Of a stretch of 64,000 nt of DNA, positions 23,301-33,850 are shown piece by piece. Under the pieces are notes generated by a model, which ran no database searches, was not told where the DNA came from, and saw nothing but the letters and a program-made list of their open reading frames with translations. Location of the stretch: the NCBI GenBank assembly GCA_905147135.1, contig LR990048.1:7548563-7612562 (forward strand), in the 5' to 3' direction. Numbering within the stretch: position 1 is the stretch's first letter; every line of letters starts with the position of its first letter. The stretch comes from Blastobasis lacticolella (Eukaryota; Arthropoda; Insecta; Lepidoptera; Blastobasidae). Position numbers and translations under genes: made by a program.

Positions 23301-26300
23301 GGACGGACGATCCACCTGATGGAAAAAGGTCACCGCTGCCTATGGACATCCACAACACCGGGCAGGCGACGCGCTACCGTTGCGTCTAATACATCTCTTG
23401 AACGACCCAATGTCAGAGATAGTCCAAAGGAATCACTGTTGCTGGGAGCTCATTCCGCATCCGCCAATCAACCAATATAGTAATAATATTCGCAACAAAC
23501 TGCGCCATCCGCCTCACCTTTCCGCCGCAAACGTTCTGCGTGTTTTCGACGCAGATCAGTGACGTTATGGGCTCATGGATGTCCGCTCCGCGCAGGCGCC
23601 GCTCTACCTCCCCAAGGTCGAAGGTGCCGTCCGGATTGTTGGGCACCGTGGTCACCAACGCGCCCGCAACGTGGGAGGCGCCGCCTGAGAATATCACCTA
23701 ACCATTAGCGTATCTAGGGTTATTTTCCAGGGGCCTGGCCCCTGAGGATTCCTGGGTTGTATTTGATTGAAATTATGATTGTATATTTTTTATGTACAAA
23801 TGGTACATCCTGAGTCAACTAATGTACCCGTTATTCTCATCAGAGTAGCAAGAGTGTCCGATTTTAGGATGTCCGACTCCGCTGACAGTGCTTTTTTGTG
23901 AGCGTTAGAATGGTGGCTGACCAGTCGTATTTTATGGCTAAACAGTGTCCAGAAATTGCTTCTATGTACATACTCTTATTTGCGTAGGTAAGTATTTGAT
24001 TGATTGAAATCACGCGAACAACAACTCATCATCACAGCCCATAACAGTCCACTGCAGGACTAAAAGCCTCTCCCACGGAGGTTATTGCCATAATCTCCAC
24101 GCTTGGCAGACGAGTTGGAGATCGCAGTGCCGTAAATATAACAATGGAAAACGCTGCTGCCCATATTCTAGCCTACGGAGACTCTAGATCGTTTGCCTCG
24201 AAAACATTAGTGTCGCCTCGTACGACACCCACGAGTGTAAGGGGTTGGTGCTATTCTACTCTGCCGGACACCACACAGCTAAACGAAGGACAACTAACGA
24301 TGTGTAATATTTCGTCCTTTTTGGAACTTCATCGAAAATCATTATCCTCGGTGATGATCACCATTGTAATGAACAACCTAGGTACTTCTAATGAACAAAC
24401 AACTACTATAAAATGTTTGTTCGTTATCAATCATCGCAATTCGGTCAATAAACCATTCATGCGATAGAGAACATTTCGTGACTTTATAATTACCTACTCA
24501 TTATTCATAAGATAGTTTGACCTAACACTAAAAAATTCCATTTCCTAGGTACTAGCCGTTGTTTTTATCATAATATTATTTTTATATTATGTATTTTGAC
24601 AACGAATGATAACCTCGTAATCTATAACAGTAGCGATCAAACATCTGGAATACAATAAACCGCTGGTTAAGGAAAAGTCGCAACCCGCAATACACAGAAT
24701 ATCCAAGATCGACTTTAAGCCTAACGCTCATTTGCGGGATGGCACGGCAAGGGATTCTTCGGCAATATTATGTGTGGTCGGCCAGGGTCCGCATTTCTAC
24801 TTGACACTCAGACTTTACTGAAAACGGTTTCCTACCAAAATCCTTACTTAAAAAATTGTGGTGTTTTTTACGTGCGGTGACTTCCATCCGCACAACCTGT
24901 TAGGGAAAAGTCGATTCACCAGAGCCTCGGCCGTCTGTCAGCAGAGGGTTGTAGTCCCCGAGCAGTTGAGGTTGGCTTGGGCCCATGAGATGGCGGAGGG
25001 GTCGTGTGGTCGTTGTTTGTAGGAATTATGCAGAATACAATTAATAAGTGTGCGTTGGTACTTCATGAACAGTACCTCCTTTTCCCTTCCATCTTCGGCC
25101 CTAATACTTCGGGGCACCAGATTTAGGTTTAGGTTATTGGCCTCCTTTTGCCGAACTTGAACTCATAGTCGGTCTTTTGTACTAGTTAAGGCGTGCTAAT
25201 TTAGCCAGCCCAGCTCCCTCCAAAAGTCTAGCAGTCTCATTGGACGTTCGCAAATCTCTCAGAGGGATCCAGTTCCTAATGCGACTTTTGCCCTGTTGTC
25301 CTTTAGTGACTCACACTCACACTATGCCCATATGGGCCGCTGTTTCTTCGTCTACTAAGCACCCCTCGCATAAAGGGCCGTGTGTAGCTCTGATTGAGAA
25401 CAGCAGTTTGTTCAGGGGGAAGTGTACTGAATTGTGCCAACTACTGTCCTTGAGTTCCTTCCGTTTGAGATCTAGCAGTCTATTGGTTCGTTTTGAGGAT
25501 AATTCGGAATTTTTTGTACTAGCCAGGCATTTGAACGCCATCTCACCTGGCGGTAAGTGACGATGCGGCCGAAGATGAAGCCTTTCTAGGAACAGCCTAT
25601 TCACTCTAGCCTTGAAGGCGTTCAGATTATAGTAATCAGGGAACACACTTGCAGGCAACATGTTCTATTCCTTAGCTGGACGCATAATAAAGGTTGAACA
25701 AAAGTGGCTTGTGCTCACCACTAAATTTTACTGTCTACATGCAGATGTGCTTTGCCAATGCAAACCGAGCCAACTGGAGGAAAATGAGCCGGAAAGCGGA
25801 CCCTGGCAGAAGCCGGTACTGACCGCTCGGAAGATGATGATGATGATTTGTTAAATCCACTTCTGAACATTACAACTAAAATATTTAAAAAGTTTATTGA
25901 GTAGGTACATATTTCAGTAAGATGAATATTATTATTAGAAACCAACTCTCAGTACTGACCTTGTTCATACTTGAAGATGTGAGATTTGTCGCCTACTATA
26001 ATCTCGGATCCACGTTTGTTACAGTGTACCATTACTAAAACAAAACAATTATTTAGTTTGATACCCCACTTAACCTGTCACGTCCCAGCAACACAATAGT
26101 GGGTCGCGACAACAATTTATAACAATAGATTAGCGGATACTTGGGATGTGAGCAGTTAATGGCAAAATGGAAAAATATAAATCATTAGTATTTAAATATT
26201 TATTTACAGAATTATGTTATGAAATAAAAATAAATATTGACCTAAAAGTACATTTGGTATTGGTGTAGTAAAGGGGTGCCAAGAAAAAATGATTTGTACA

Positions 26301-26924
26301 ATCTTCTTCCCTAAATATTGTTTCCTGGGTTTACGTTTAAACTACTTATATCAGAATCATTACTTTAAATACTCTTACCATTTTGGGCATATTTTTTAAA
26401 TTAAAAGATTTAATTCTAAATGCTAAAATCTTTTATATACTTTTAATATCTAATCTATATTGTTTGTTTAGTATGTTTAAGTTGTAACTAATAAATATCC
26501 AATTGTTATAATATATTAATTGTAATACAACAAACTTTAGTTTCATGTATATAAAATCAATACGAGGTAGTATTAATACACAGAATTAGATTATAAATAA
26601 TGGGGCGCTATTTTAATAAACTTTATATTAATACTAGAATATTCTATAATCAAAAATTCATCTATACTGTTAATTAGTTCCAAAATATTTAATAGTTATG
26701 CTGAAAATAGGGCACTTACTTGCGATTAAATTAGCCATAGTACAGGAGGGAACGAACAACGCTGCCTGCTTTCCCAGGAGCGTGGCTACCTTCGCTTCTA
26801 ATGCATTGACCGTGGGGTCTTCTCCCATCACATCGTCACCTAGAGCAGAGTTTACCATAGCATGCTTCATTGCTTTGGTCGGTTTTGTTACGGTGTCAGA
26901 TCGGAGATCCACTATGAACGCCAT
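17350..26924 (-). CDS. Low-specificity threonine aldolase (seven exons)
   Basis: Exons in coding order are 26924-26720, 26034-25960, 23684-23518, 23038-22818, 19366-19230, 18397-18252 and 17526-17350. Every junction is GT-AG and all phases agree, giving a complete 375-residue protein. I start at ATG 26924 (AAACTATGG context). The enzyme is a PLP-dependent aldolase of the beta-eliminating lyase fold, cleaving L-threonine or allo-threonine to glycine and acetaldehyde in the cytosol. Visible motifs are [10 protein letters not shown] (8-17), [17 protein letters not shown] (29-45), [13 protein letters not shown] and YEQGGASH, HMDGAR (D173 contacts the PLP ring), and [12 protein letters not shown] with the Schiff-base lysine K204. 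The arginine/glycine loop [16 protein letters not shown] and a C-terminal small domain ([11 protein letters not shown]) follow. Introns hold many repeats, including a truncated non-LTR element in intron 4 and a partial exon 6 copy in intron 6. Confidence 0.93.
17600..17820 (+). mobile_element. RTE-type 3' ends
   Basis: GTGGACATGTCCAGCAGTGG followed by (TGATGA)n at 17720-17736 is an RTE-type 3' terminus. Directly after it, 17755-17815 encodes the [19 protein letters not shown] tail of another RTE copy. Both lie in intron 6 of threonine aldolase. Confidence 0.55.
17866..18075. repeat. Minisatellite of ~25 bp in threonine aldolase intron 6
   Basis: About eight head-to-tail copies of a unit close to AGCCCAACCCACCAGCTGTG with ACCC variants. 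Odd units read CACCCGTAAACCC. Single diverged units continue between and after the partial exon copy, to about 18250. It has no T-rich tract and no reading-frame function. Confidence 0.75.
18076..18185 (-). pseudogene. Decayed partial copy of threonine aldolase exon 6
   Basis: The - strand reads [18 protein letters not shown] then [11 protein letters not shown] and a donor GTAGG. The real exon 6 reads [20 protein letters not shown] then [10 protein letters not shown] and donor GTGGG. The copy has lost two codons and the 5' half of the exon, and has no good acceptor. It is embedded in the minisatellite, so slippage or unequal crossover probably made both. Confidence 0.75.
18700..18956. mobile_element. 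Short inverted-repeat element
   Basis: The ends are perfect inverted copies: TACGATAGCAGAGAC at about 18701 and GTCTCTGCTATCGTA at about 18940. There is no reading frame. The inner sequence (ACCAACGTTTG-like block, ACTATCGCTACAAAGTGG) resembles 53340-53440, so the family is dispersed. Confidence 0.6.
19392..19620 (-). mobile_element. RTE-clade 3' end
   Basis: The - strand encodes [40 protein letters not shown] and [10 protein letters not shown], the RTE C-terminus. The (CATCAT)n at 19400-19412 is its tail. It is 5'-truncated and lies in intron 4 of threonine aldolase just upstream of exon 5. Confidence 0.8.
19994..21945 (-). mobile_element. 5'-truncated non-LTR retrotransposon in threonine aldolase intron 4
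   Basis: The - strand holds an open frame of about 500 residues (21939-20431). It starts inside the reverse transcriptase ([20 protein letters not shown]), continues with [12 protein letters not shown] (motif A), [20 protein letters not shown] and the catalytic FADDVILIG. The thumb/post-RT region follows ([44 protein letters not shown]). The frame is still open, so insertion is fairly recent. The 3'UTR runs to a (GGAAC)n repeat at 20022-19994, which looks like the tail. There is no endonuclease, as expected after 5' truncation. I cannot assign the clade; it is not a standard RTE or CR1. Confidence 0.82.
24026..24279 (-). mobile_element. SINE-like family S, copy 2
   Basis: Reverse orientation of the unit described at 5757-5982, with the CATCATCACAGCCC end at the left and CTGCCGGACACCACAC at the right. 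It lies in intron 2 of threonine aldolase. Confidence 0.65.
24690..25200. repeat. Repeat fragment related to 37325-37440
   Basis: The blocks GCCTAACGCTCATTTGCGGG and ACGGCAAGGGATTCTTCGGC recur in diverged form near 37330-37380. The rest of the stretch is unassigned. Confidence 0.4.
25210..25661 (-). mobile_element. Non-LTR retrotransposon fragment
   Basis: The - strand reads [25 protein letters not shown], an RT-terminal ending, and then [15 protein letters not shown] and [19 protein letters not shown], which resembles the cysteine/histidine motif at the end of RNase H-bearing non-LTR elements. The pieces may be two adjoining copies. Confidence 0.5.
25735..25855 (+). mobile_element. RTE-type 3' tail
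   Basis: [15 protein letters not shown] coding sequence, then a (GATGAT)n tail at 25833-25848. It lies about 105 bases from exon 2 of threonine aldolase (intron 2 side). Confidence 0.6.
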
Positions 26925-27500
26925 AGTTTTCAACTACGTCTAACGAATAAAAACTTTTAGAAATAAGCGCGTGCGTTCCGCGTGAGAAAGTGAATAGTAT
27001 ACAAGTAGGCCGTCCGGTCCACTACTCTCGCGAAATAACTTTATCGTTCTCTTTCCGAACCGGCTGCTACCATTATCAAACTTGTTTATTAAATAGAAGA
27101 GTGGCTACGTCCGCTACGATACGAGCTACGAACGTGTTCACGGTTCACGCCAAGTTCACGCCATGCGTTTACGCAACCTCTCTCGTCAGAATGACAGATT
27201 GTTGATAAGATAATGACAGAAGAGGAAAAGGCGAACACTTTTGATTAGAACATTAGATTACATTCAAAGTAATTAAGTATACTACAGTAGAATTTTCAGC
27301 TACGATTCAATTAATGATGATTTCTCTTATTTATTTCTTCTTCTTCATCTCTATAATGTGGCTTTTTACTTTGAGTTCTGGTAAACAAATTATGAACAAA
27401 TTCGGCCTAAAAGTTTGTTTTTAAAACATCCCTCCTTAGGTTTTTTTTATTAACCTTTCGATATTTTATTTTTCTGAACGGTTATATGTGTCAAACTAAA
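26925..27500. other. Upstream region of threonine aldolase
   Basis: Expected promoter and 5'UTR region of the leftward threonine aldolase gene. No TATA or initiator element could be fixed with confidence. Open frames here resemble nothing known. Confidence 0.35.
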
Positions 27501-27726
27501 ACTTCCAGATTCACGTCGTGATTCTCGGGTAGACGAGGGGAACGAGTTCATTTTTACAACCGTTTAAAACCACGAAATGTAAAGGTTCAAGCCCGTGGCA
27601 GACGGCAGAAGGCAGCAGGCGACTTGTCGGCGGGTTGATCCTGGCGAAGACTATCCGCCTCTTACGCCTCGAAGACGGAAAGGGGTCGGCAGGATTAGTT
27701 CGAATGTTGACGCCTTTTAAGAGTAA

Positions 27727-28250
27727 AGTGCGCTCCACATGTTCGCCGAAACTTCCGGCGAAACTTTTGCCGGGACTTTGGTCGATCCTCTACATTCTCG
27801 CCTATTAGGCATGTGGTGGGTATCAAAACGCGCGACATTATATCGATTCATCGGTGTAATATCGCTAATCTACTGTAAACAGGGTCACGGAGGTGATGGC
27901 AGCTGCTCAACTGTAATTACTTTATCTACTAATATCCTGGATCATGGTCAAGTGCACGCCGAACCTGTTACGGGAAAAAGCGCTCGGAATATTAATATAA
28001 AATCGATCGAATCGAGACGACAACAAACTATCTCTACTTAAGTGCGCTCCACATGCTCGCCGAAATTTCCGGCGAAACTTTTGCCGGGACTTAGATCGAC
28101 CTTTACATTCTCGCCTATTAGGGATGTGGTGGGTGTCAAAACGCGTCGACATTATTTCGATTCATCGGTGTAATATCGTTAATCTGCTTTAAACAGGGTC
28201 ACGGAGTGATAGCAGCTGCTCTACTATAATTACTTGATCTACTTATCGGC
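27727..28250 (+). mobile_element. Family M1, copies 2 and 3 in tandem
   Basis: Two head-to-tail units, 27727-28040 and 28040-28250, each starting AAGTGCGCTCCACATG and containing GGCGAAACTTTTGCCGGGAC, CATTCTCGCCTATTAGG and TCGATTCATCGGTGTAATAT. The second is cut at its 3' side. Same family as 331-761. Confidence 0.65.
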
Positions 28251-29065
28251 GCCCTAGAGTCTAGATAGCCGACATCATTATAATTGGATCTATCATCACC
28301 ATTTTAACATCAGGGCCGACTTTTCCAGCGCGGCGCATGAGGGCCCGAGGTCCACCACGACACAAACTTACAACGTCGTTAGTTTAAAGGCATTGGTATT
28401 CGTGACTTATATAGCAATTCCTTGTGGGTGCTTGATTTCTGGTGTTAATCAAAACAAGAACATCACAGCGCACAATAATTCGTACGCGCGCTGCCATTGT
28501 TAACTAACCACCGACAAAACAAACAAACAAGGACCAGCTAAAGAGTATCTAACCGATAGACATCTTATCACGACCAATAACTCGATGCGCCGTCACGGCC
28601 ATTCTGATAATACGACCGTCCTCGGGCGTTAAGTTGTTCTTACAGCTTCACCGCTAATGACCCGCTCGATCATCCTGACAATCAAGATTTGTTACTATAA
28701 TTGCCACCAATTTCTCAAACGAACTCAAGTGGACAACATTCCACCATTGACTCGAGCCCGACATATAGAACTGCAAACTAAACCTAATTTGTAGTTGCCC
28801 ATCAACAACGTCTAAGTAATGCACACGGACCGATCATGTGCGTCCAATGAAACAGCCCCATAGTGTTGATGTGCACCCATCAACCAAATTTATCTGTAGG
28901 TACAATGTACATCCATGTTTATCTACTTCGCCATCGTGAACATCGTGACCATGTAACAAGCAACTCTAGATCAACCTTAAACGTACCAAAGTCATCGTCT
29001 GCGTCTGATCTTTGGTTCTTTTAAACCACATACCCGGTATGACTCACATAAACAATTAGTTCTCG
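28251..29065. other. Intergenic, nothing recognised
   Basis: No gene or repeat end is identified in this stretch. Confidence 0.4.
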
Positions 29066-29440
29066 CCATTGAATCCTTCAAACCAAACCCCGCAACAGGG
29101 CAGGATCCGGATATCAGCGGCTAAGAACCAGGACACACATTAACATCAGCTAGTTCTATCCGTTGAATCCTTCAAACCAAACCCCGCAACAGGGCAGGAT
29201 CTGGATATCAACGGCACAGACCAGGATACACAAACATATATCTACCATCTGTTTCTGACTACTGACTCCTCTCCCAACTCCCGCACAGAGTATAGTCCGG
29301 ATGACAGCATCAGGTGTCCAGAATAAACATAAACACACGTACACTATATGGTTCTAATTACTGACTCCTATACCAATTCAAGCACAGAGTATGGTTCGGA
29401 TGACAGCGTCAGGTGTCCAGGATAGGGTACCAACATACCA
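29066..29440. repeat. Two pairs of short direct duplications
   Basis: GTTGAATCCTTCAAACCAAA with CCCCGCAACAGGGCAGGAT occurs at about 29070-29115 and again at 29160-29205. A second unit, GCACAGAGTAT..TCCGGATGA with CAGC.TCAGGTGTCCAG, occurs at about 29282-29322 and 29382-29422. The duplications are interleaved and of unknown origin. Confidence 0.6.
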
Positions 29441-29654
29441 ACTAATACAACGCCTGTGTATTGTCTTACAGGACCATTATTCTGTCCAACTTAACTACAT
29501 CGTATGAAACTTGGTACACAATATCCATTTCTACACAGAAGATCTCTTTATCACTGTTATGATAGTTAAGGACCTACAATCCTAGGTGCAACTATCTGTA
29601 CAATAGCGTTATGAACGCTCGGAATAAATTACCAAAACATTTTATTTTTATTTT

Positions 29655-29930
29655 TTAGCCATCTCTGTCCCACTGCAGGGCAAAGGCTTTCCGGTCGAAT
29701 ACTTTCGTCGGCCAATCCTTAGAAAAGGCGTCCAACTCGTCTCGCCATCTCCGATACTCATCATAGATATTTTTGCCCAGTCCCACTTCAGGTTGGCAGC
29801 TTTTTAACCCCTATCGGCGAATTGATATTTGGAGCGCAATACACTGTTTCTTATACGGTCCGACAATTTGACTCTCAAGATACTGCGCTTCATGGCTCGC
29901 TGGCCTCGAGTGCGGACTTCTGATGATCCG
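29655..29930 (-). mobile_element. RTE-like C-terminal fragment
   Basis: On the - strand, interrupted frames give QRAMKRSILRVKLSDRIRNS-, AANLKWDW-, RWRDELDAFSKDWPTKVFDR- and AFALQWD-like pieces followed by an A-rich end. This is the RTE post-RT domain of a dead copy. Confidence 0.6.
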
Positions 29931-30189
29931 TCAAAAACCATAACATCAGTAAACTAAATTAATTAAAGTAATTGGTGAACTCTCTCAATGACAAAATTGC
30001 CGTCAAGTATCAAATACAGTGACATGAGTGATAATTAGATCACGCTTCTGCTATAATCATGTCATCCAAGATATTTCTAGCACAACAAAGTACCTATGCA
30101 GATACAACTCTCAAGGCTGCGGTAAGTAGGTAACGTACCTATCTAATCAACATTAACAACAAATACTTACTCGTAAGTAAGTAACTTAC

Positions 30190-30372
30190 AATTACAGTAG
30201 AGCAGTGACCCTGTTTAAAGCAGATTAACGATATTACACCGATGAATCGATATATTGTCGACGCGTCTTGACACCCACCACATCCCTAATAGGCGGGAAT
30301 GTAGAGGTCGACCAAAGTCCCGGCAAAAGTTTAGCCGGAAGTTTCGGCGAACATGTGGAGCGCACTTAAGGC
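30190..30372 (-). mobile_element. Family M1, copy 4 (inverted)
   Basis: Reverse complement of the first ~180 bases of family M1, ending CATGTGGAGCGCACTT at about 30352-30368. Confidence 0.65.
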
Positions 30373-30715
30373 TATGCGACGCGCGGGCCGCGTGGGTCTA
30401 CGCTACCCACGCGGTGGCTCAGTCCGTGCTATGCAGCGAGACGCTACACAACCATAACCATGCACTTCTTTTCAGAATATCATCTGGAACCTTCGCTGTC
30501 AATCAATTACGTAGTCCTTATACAAGCATTAAACTTACCAGTTTCACAATCCACTGTAATTTTACTAATAGTCCCGTAGGACCGTAGAATTGGTTCTTCG
30601 AGAGGAAACATTCCAACAAATGCAGCCCGTAGAATACAGGCAAACATGCAACTCAAGGCTTCAAGGCTTTGCAGCTTAGCGTCTAACAGCTCTAGATTAC
30701 GAATAATCATCTTAC

Positions 30716-30905
30716 CACATAATGTTTTCGAGGCAAAAGATCAAGAGTCTCCTAAGTATGGAAAATGGGCAGCAGCATTTTCCATTGTTACATTTAAACA
30801 CTGCGATCTCCAACCCGCCTGCCAAGCGTGGAGATTATGGCAATAACCTCCCTTTTCGTGGGAGAGGCCCTATGTCCTGCAGTGGACTGTTACGGGCTGT
30901 GATGA
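30716..30905 (+). mobile_element. SINE-like family S, copy 3 (5'-truncated)
   Basis: Starts inside the unit at AATGTTTTCGAGGCAAAAG and runs to the end GGACTGTTACGGGCTGTGAT. Truncation on the left is typical of target-primed reverse transcription. Confidence 0.6.
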
Positions 30906-31129
30906 TCTTACCACGCACCTCCACCAAATCCAAAGCAGCCAGTTGAAATTTGGCTGATCCATCTCAAATGTGGCATCAGTACTATGTACATGCAAGATTG
31001 AACTTGCACTTGGTGAAGCAGCTGTTTCGAAGTGAAGTATATTGCCTAACCTTTGAGAAGATACCGAGCTTTTTGGCTGCAATTGACCGAAATTGAGATT
31101 GGACATTGGCTCAACACCGAGAAGCTGGA

Positions 31130-31475
31130 GGTGATTCGTCAGTAGGACAGGCGCATCCCGAAAAGGTGGATCAAGATGTAAGTGAAATTTCTCTACGTGA
31201 TAGTATCAGAAATCAAGCTATCCGTAGGTAATAGAATCATTTATTATTCTATGGCAGGACTAAGGTTACCGACATATGTTCTAGAGGCGCAAAACTGAAG
31301 TGGCAATGGGTAGGCCAAGTAACTCGCAGAACCGATGGTCGATTAGATGGGACGAAAAGGTTATCGTCTGTGGACCACGTACTGGAAATCGCAGCGTAGG
31401 ACGGCCTCCACGATATGAACGGACGACCTCGTAAAGGTCGATCGATATGATAGGCGAGATCCCCTACGCCTCCAA
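31130..31475 (+). mobile_element. RTE-like C-terminal fragment
   Basis: The + strand gives, with stops, an IRNQA.R-like block near 31205, then KLKWQWVGQVTRRTDGRLD near 31295-31350. The GRPP-like block follows near 31400. It is a dead copy related to 29655-29930 but in the opposite orientation. Confidence 0.6.
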
Positions 31476-31506
31476 TATCAAATCAACGTTTAGCCGAGAA
31501 TCTTCT

Positions 31507-31754
31507 CATCATCACAGCCCATATCAGTCCACTGCAGAACTTAGGGCCATGAAAGGGGAGGTTATTGCCATAATCCCATGCTCGGCAGGCGGGTTGGAGA
31601 TAGCAGTATTGTAAATATAACAGTGGAAAACGCTGCTGCCCATTTTCCAGACTATAGAGACAAGGTCTTTTACCTCGAAAACATTAGTAGTCGCCTTGCA
31701 CGACATCCATAAGTGTAAGAGGTTGGTGCTATTCTACTCTGCCGGACACCACAA
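31507..31754 (-). mobile_element. SINE-like family S, copy 4
   Basis: Reverse orientation: CATCATCACAGCCCATATCA at the left, CTGCCGGACACCACAAAG at the right. Confidence 0.65.
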
Positions 31755-31912
31755 AGGATGATAATTATGATAATCCACTAGAATAAAAACCAGACCATCT
31801 CATCCCGTCCTCGACGTTGTCGCCGCTCTGCCTAGTTACATATGTAATCATAGAAATCAGACTCTCCGAAGACAGATGATGGAGCGCCAAGTGTTTACTT
31901 GGAGTTCAGAGG

Positions 31913-33050
31913 GCTTGTTCCGTTTATCCACCCTAAAACAGGCACCCTAAGGGGGATACTCGGAAACGCGTGTCCATCAATCCACTCTAATAATAACCGG
32001 ATAACCGGAATTCACATCTGATTGTTCTTCCGACTTTTTACCCCAAGTACAAATTTAAAGAAAAGAATATACTTACTGTAACTGGTATTTATATCTTAGA
32101 AATAAGTCTCTTTGTAAAGTCAAACCACAACACATTCCTTCGAAATACCAGCAGATTACTTAGACCGAACTATGAACATAATATAGTTATACCCCAAACT
32201 AATAACAACTTATTTCTTAAAAGCACATACGTGAGTGGTATTAAAATATTTAATCATTTACCTTATGAATTAAAAAAGTTGGATGGTATCAAATTTAAAT
32301 CGACACTTAAAGATTGGCTGTTACAAAAGTCATTCTACAGTCTATCTGAATTCTATAATTATAGAAATGATACCTATATTGTTAATTTCTAAAAAATTTA
32401 GGCTTTGTTTTAGATTTAGATTGTTTTTATGTTAAAACTTCTACGTGCTTTTAAAAATGTTAAAATGACAGCTACTTGTCTATTTTAGTCTCAGCTTATT
32501 TATAATAGGACAACACTACTTAATAAGAAATTATTGTCAGTGTCACACAATAAAAAATATTTCTATTTCTATTTCTACAGTTTGAATAAATTTATCTATT
32601 AAATAAAAACTTGCACCTGTATTTCTAAAAATAACTTTTTCACTAATCAAAAATAATGATTACATCTCTACTAACTAAAAATAAATAAAAGAGACTACAC
32701 CCATGCGAAGCTGAGGCGGGGCTGGTAGTTTTATAAATTTTGCTATATGTCCAGAAAATGACCAACACTTATTTCATTATTGGGTAGATGTAGTTGTGTA
32801 TCCTGGATAAATTCGTCCCTTACGTATATTTGCAAATGTTTTCTAAATTGTTGTGCTGCAGTAGACGTATTATCGAAGAACTGTGCATTTTTCTGCACGC
32901 ATTCCAAAAACTTAACCGGGTTTGTGTATGTTACTGTAATATATTATATGAATTACGAATATCCACCCCGTTCAGGGTGCATAGATGGACACGCGTTTCC
33001 AAGTATCAAACTTAGGGTAGCTGTTTTAGGGTGGATAAACGGAACAAGGC
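31913..33050. mobile_element. Inverted-repeat DNA transposon with 9-bp target duplication
   Basis: The left end CTTGTTCCGTTTATCCACCC and the following ~70 bases are the near-perfect inverse of 32970-33050, both sharing the block GGAAACGCGTGTCCATC. The flanks are identical 9-mers GTTCAGAGG (31904-31912 and 33051-33059). A 9-bp duplication with long terminal inverted repeats is typical of Mutator-like (MULE) elements. No transposase remains. A non-LTR 3' end (32050-32590) has inserted inside. Confidence 0.7.
32050..32590 (+). mobile_element. 3' end of a non-LTR retrotransposon, nested
   Basis: The + strand reads SNHNTFLRNTSRLLRPNYEH, NNNLFLKSTYVSGIKIFNHL and PYELKKLDGIKFKSTLKDWL, the C-terminus of an RT protein of the type with a YELK..L..FKS.LK.WL ending. 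It closes with a (TTTCTA)n tail at 32560-32578. A tail of the same kind, inverted, lies at 58825-58850. Confidence 0.65.
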
Positions 33051-33099
33051 GTTCAGAGGATATGGAGACATTCGTCGTAATCAAAATACCGTACGAGGA

Positions 33100-33420
33100 G
33101 CACCGCTGATCCTACGCGCTGAATATTCTATATTATAGAATATTCTACCTTCAAAAGCCAAAGACCTTTCGGCGGCGAACGCTCGTTCAAATTGTTTTGG
33201 CGTTCGTTGAGCAAGTCTGATTGTAGCATTAGTTCGTTTCGTTTGACGCAACACAATTTTCTGTTCTGTGGGTTCGACGATCGACACATCAGTTTGACAT
33301 TACCAGATTCTCTATAGCCTGTGATCCGCATCTTCCGATCGCAGCACGCAGGATCACAAATATCGCAGTATAGATGCGTGACTGTGACTGGTTTTATTAA
33401 TATTTTATTTTCACAAAATC
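33100..33420. other. Unassigned repeat-like block
   Basis: A moderately GC-rich stretch bounded by CTGATCCTACGCG and GCACGCAGGATCAC, with a palindrome ATTCTATATTATAGAAT near 33124-33140. It resembles a solo terminal repeat but no family is recognised. Confidence 0.3.
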
Positions 33421-33850
33421 CCTATTTGATATTACAACAAAATTTTTATTGGATTTGTAAAGGTGAGTCAATACCTAGTTAGTAAAGTCATAAATAGTTG
33501 GTCATTTATTATATTCCACAATACCTATCTAGTTTCTGATCTTTTTGTTTTTATTTTATTTACCACTTCTCACAATTTTCTAACACAAACATACGCACAT
33601 TAAATGTTCAGAATATTGCGGGAGTTTTCTGCAAACGTACATAAAAATGAAAGATAAATTATGTAGTATGTAGTAATATATTTAAGACTAGGCAATATAT
33701 CACAGTGGTTATTCTAAATACTTACTATAAAAAATAAATTAATTTATATCCCTTCAAGCTTTGGTAAATATTCAAGAAATTACTTTCTCTCCTTGAAGTA
33801 AAAAAATACAGTATGTTGTTATTGATAAAATAGATGAAAATGTTATTAAT

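Noticed and set aside
26990..27205. Small gene upstream of threonine aldolase on the + strand
   Set aside because: The open frame has no recognisable homologue, no splice or start context of note, and lies in the expected promoter region.
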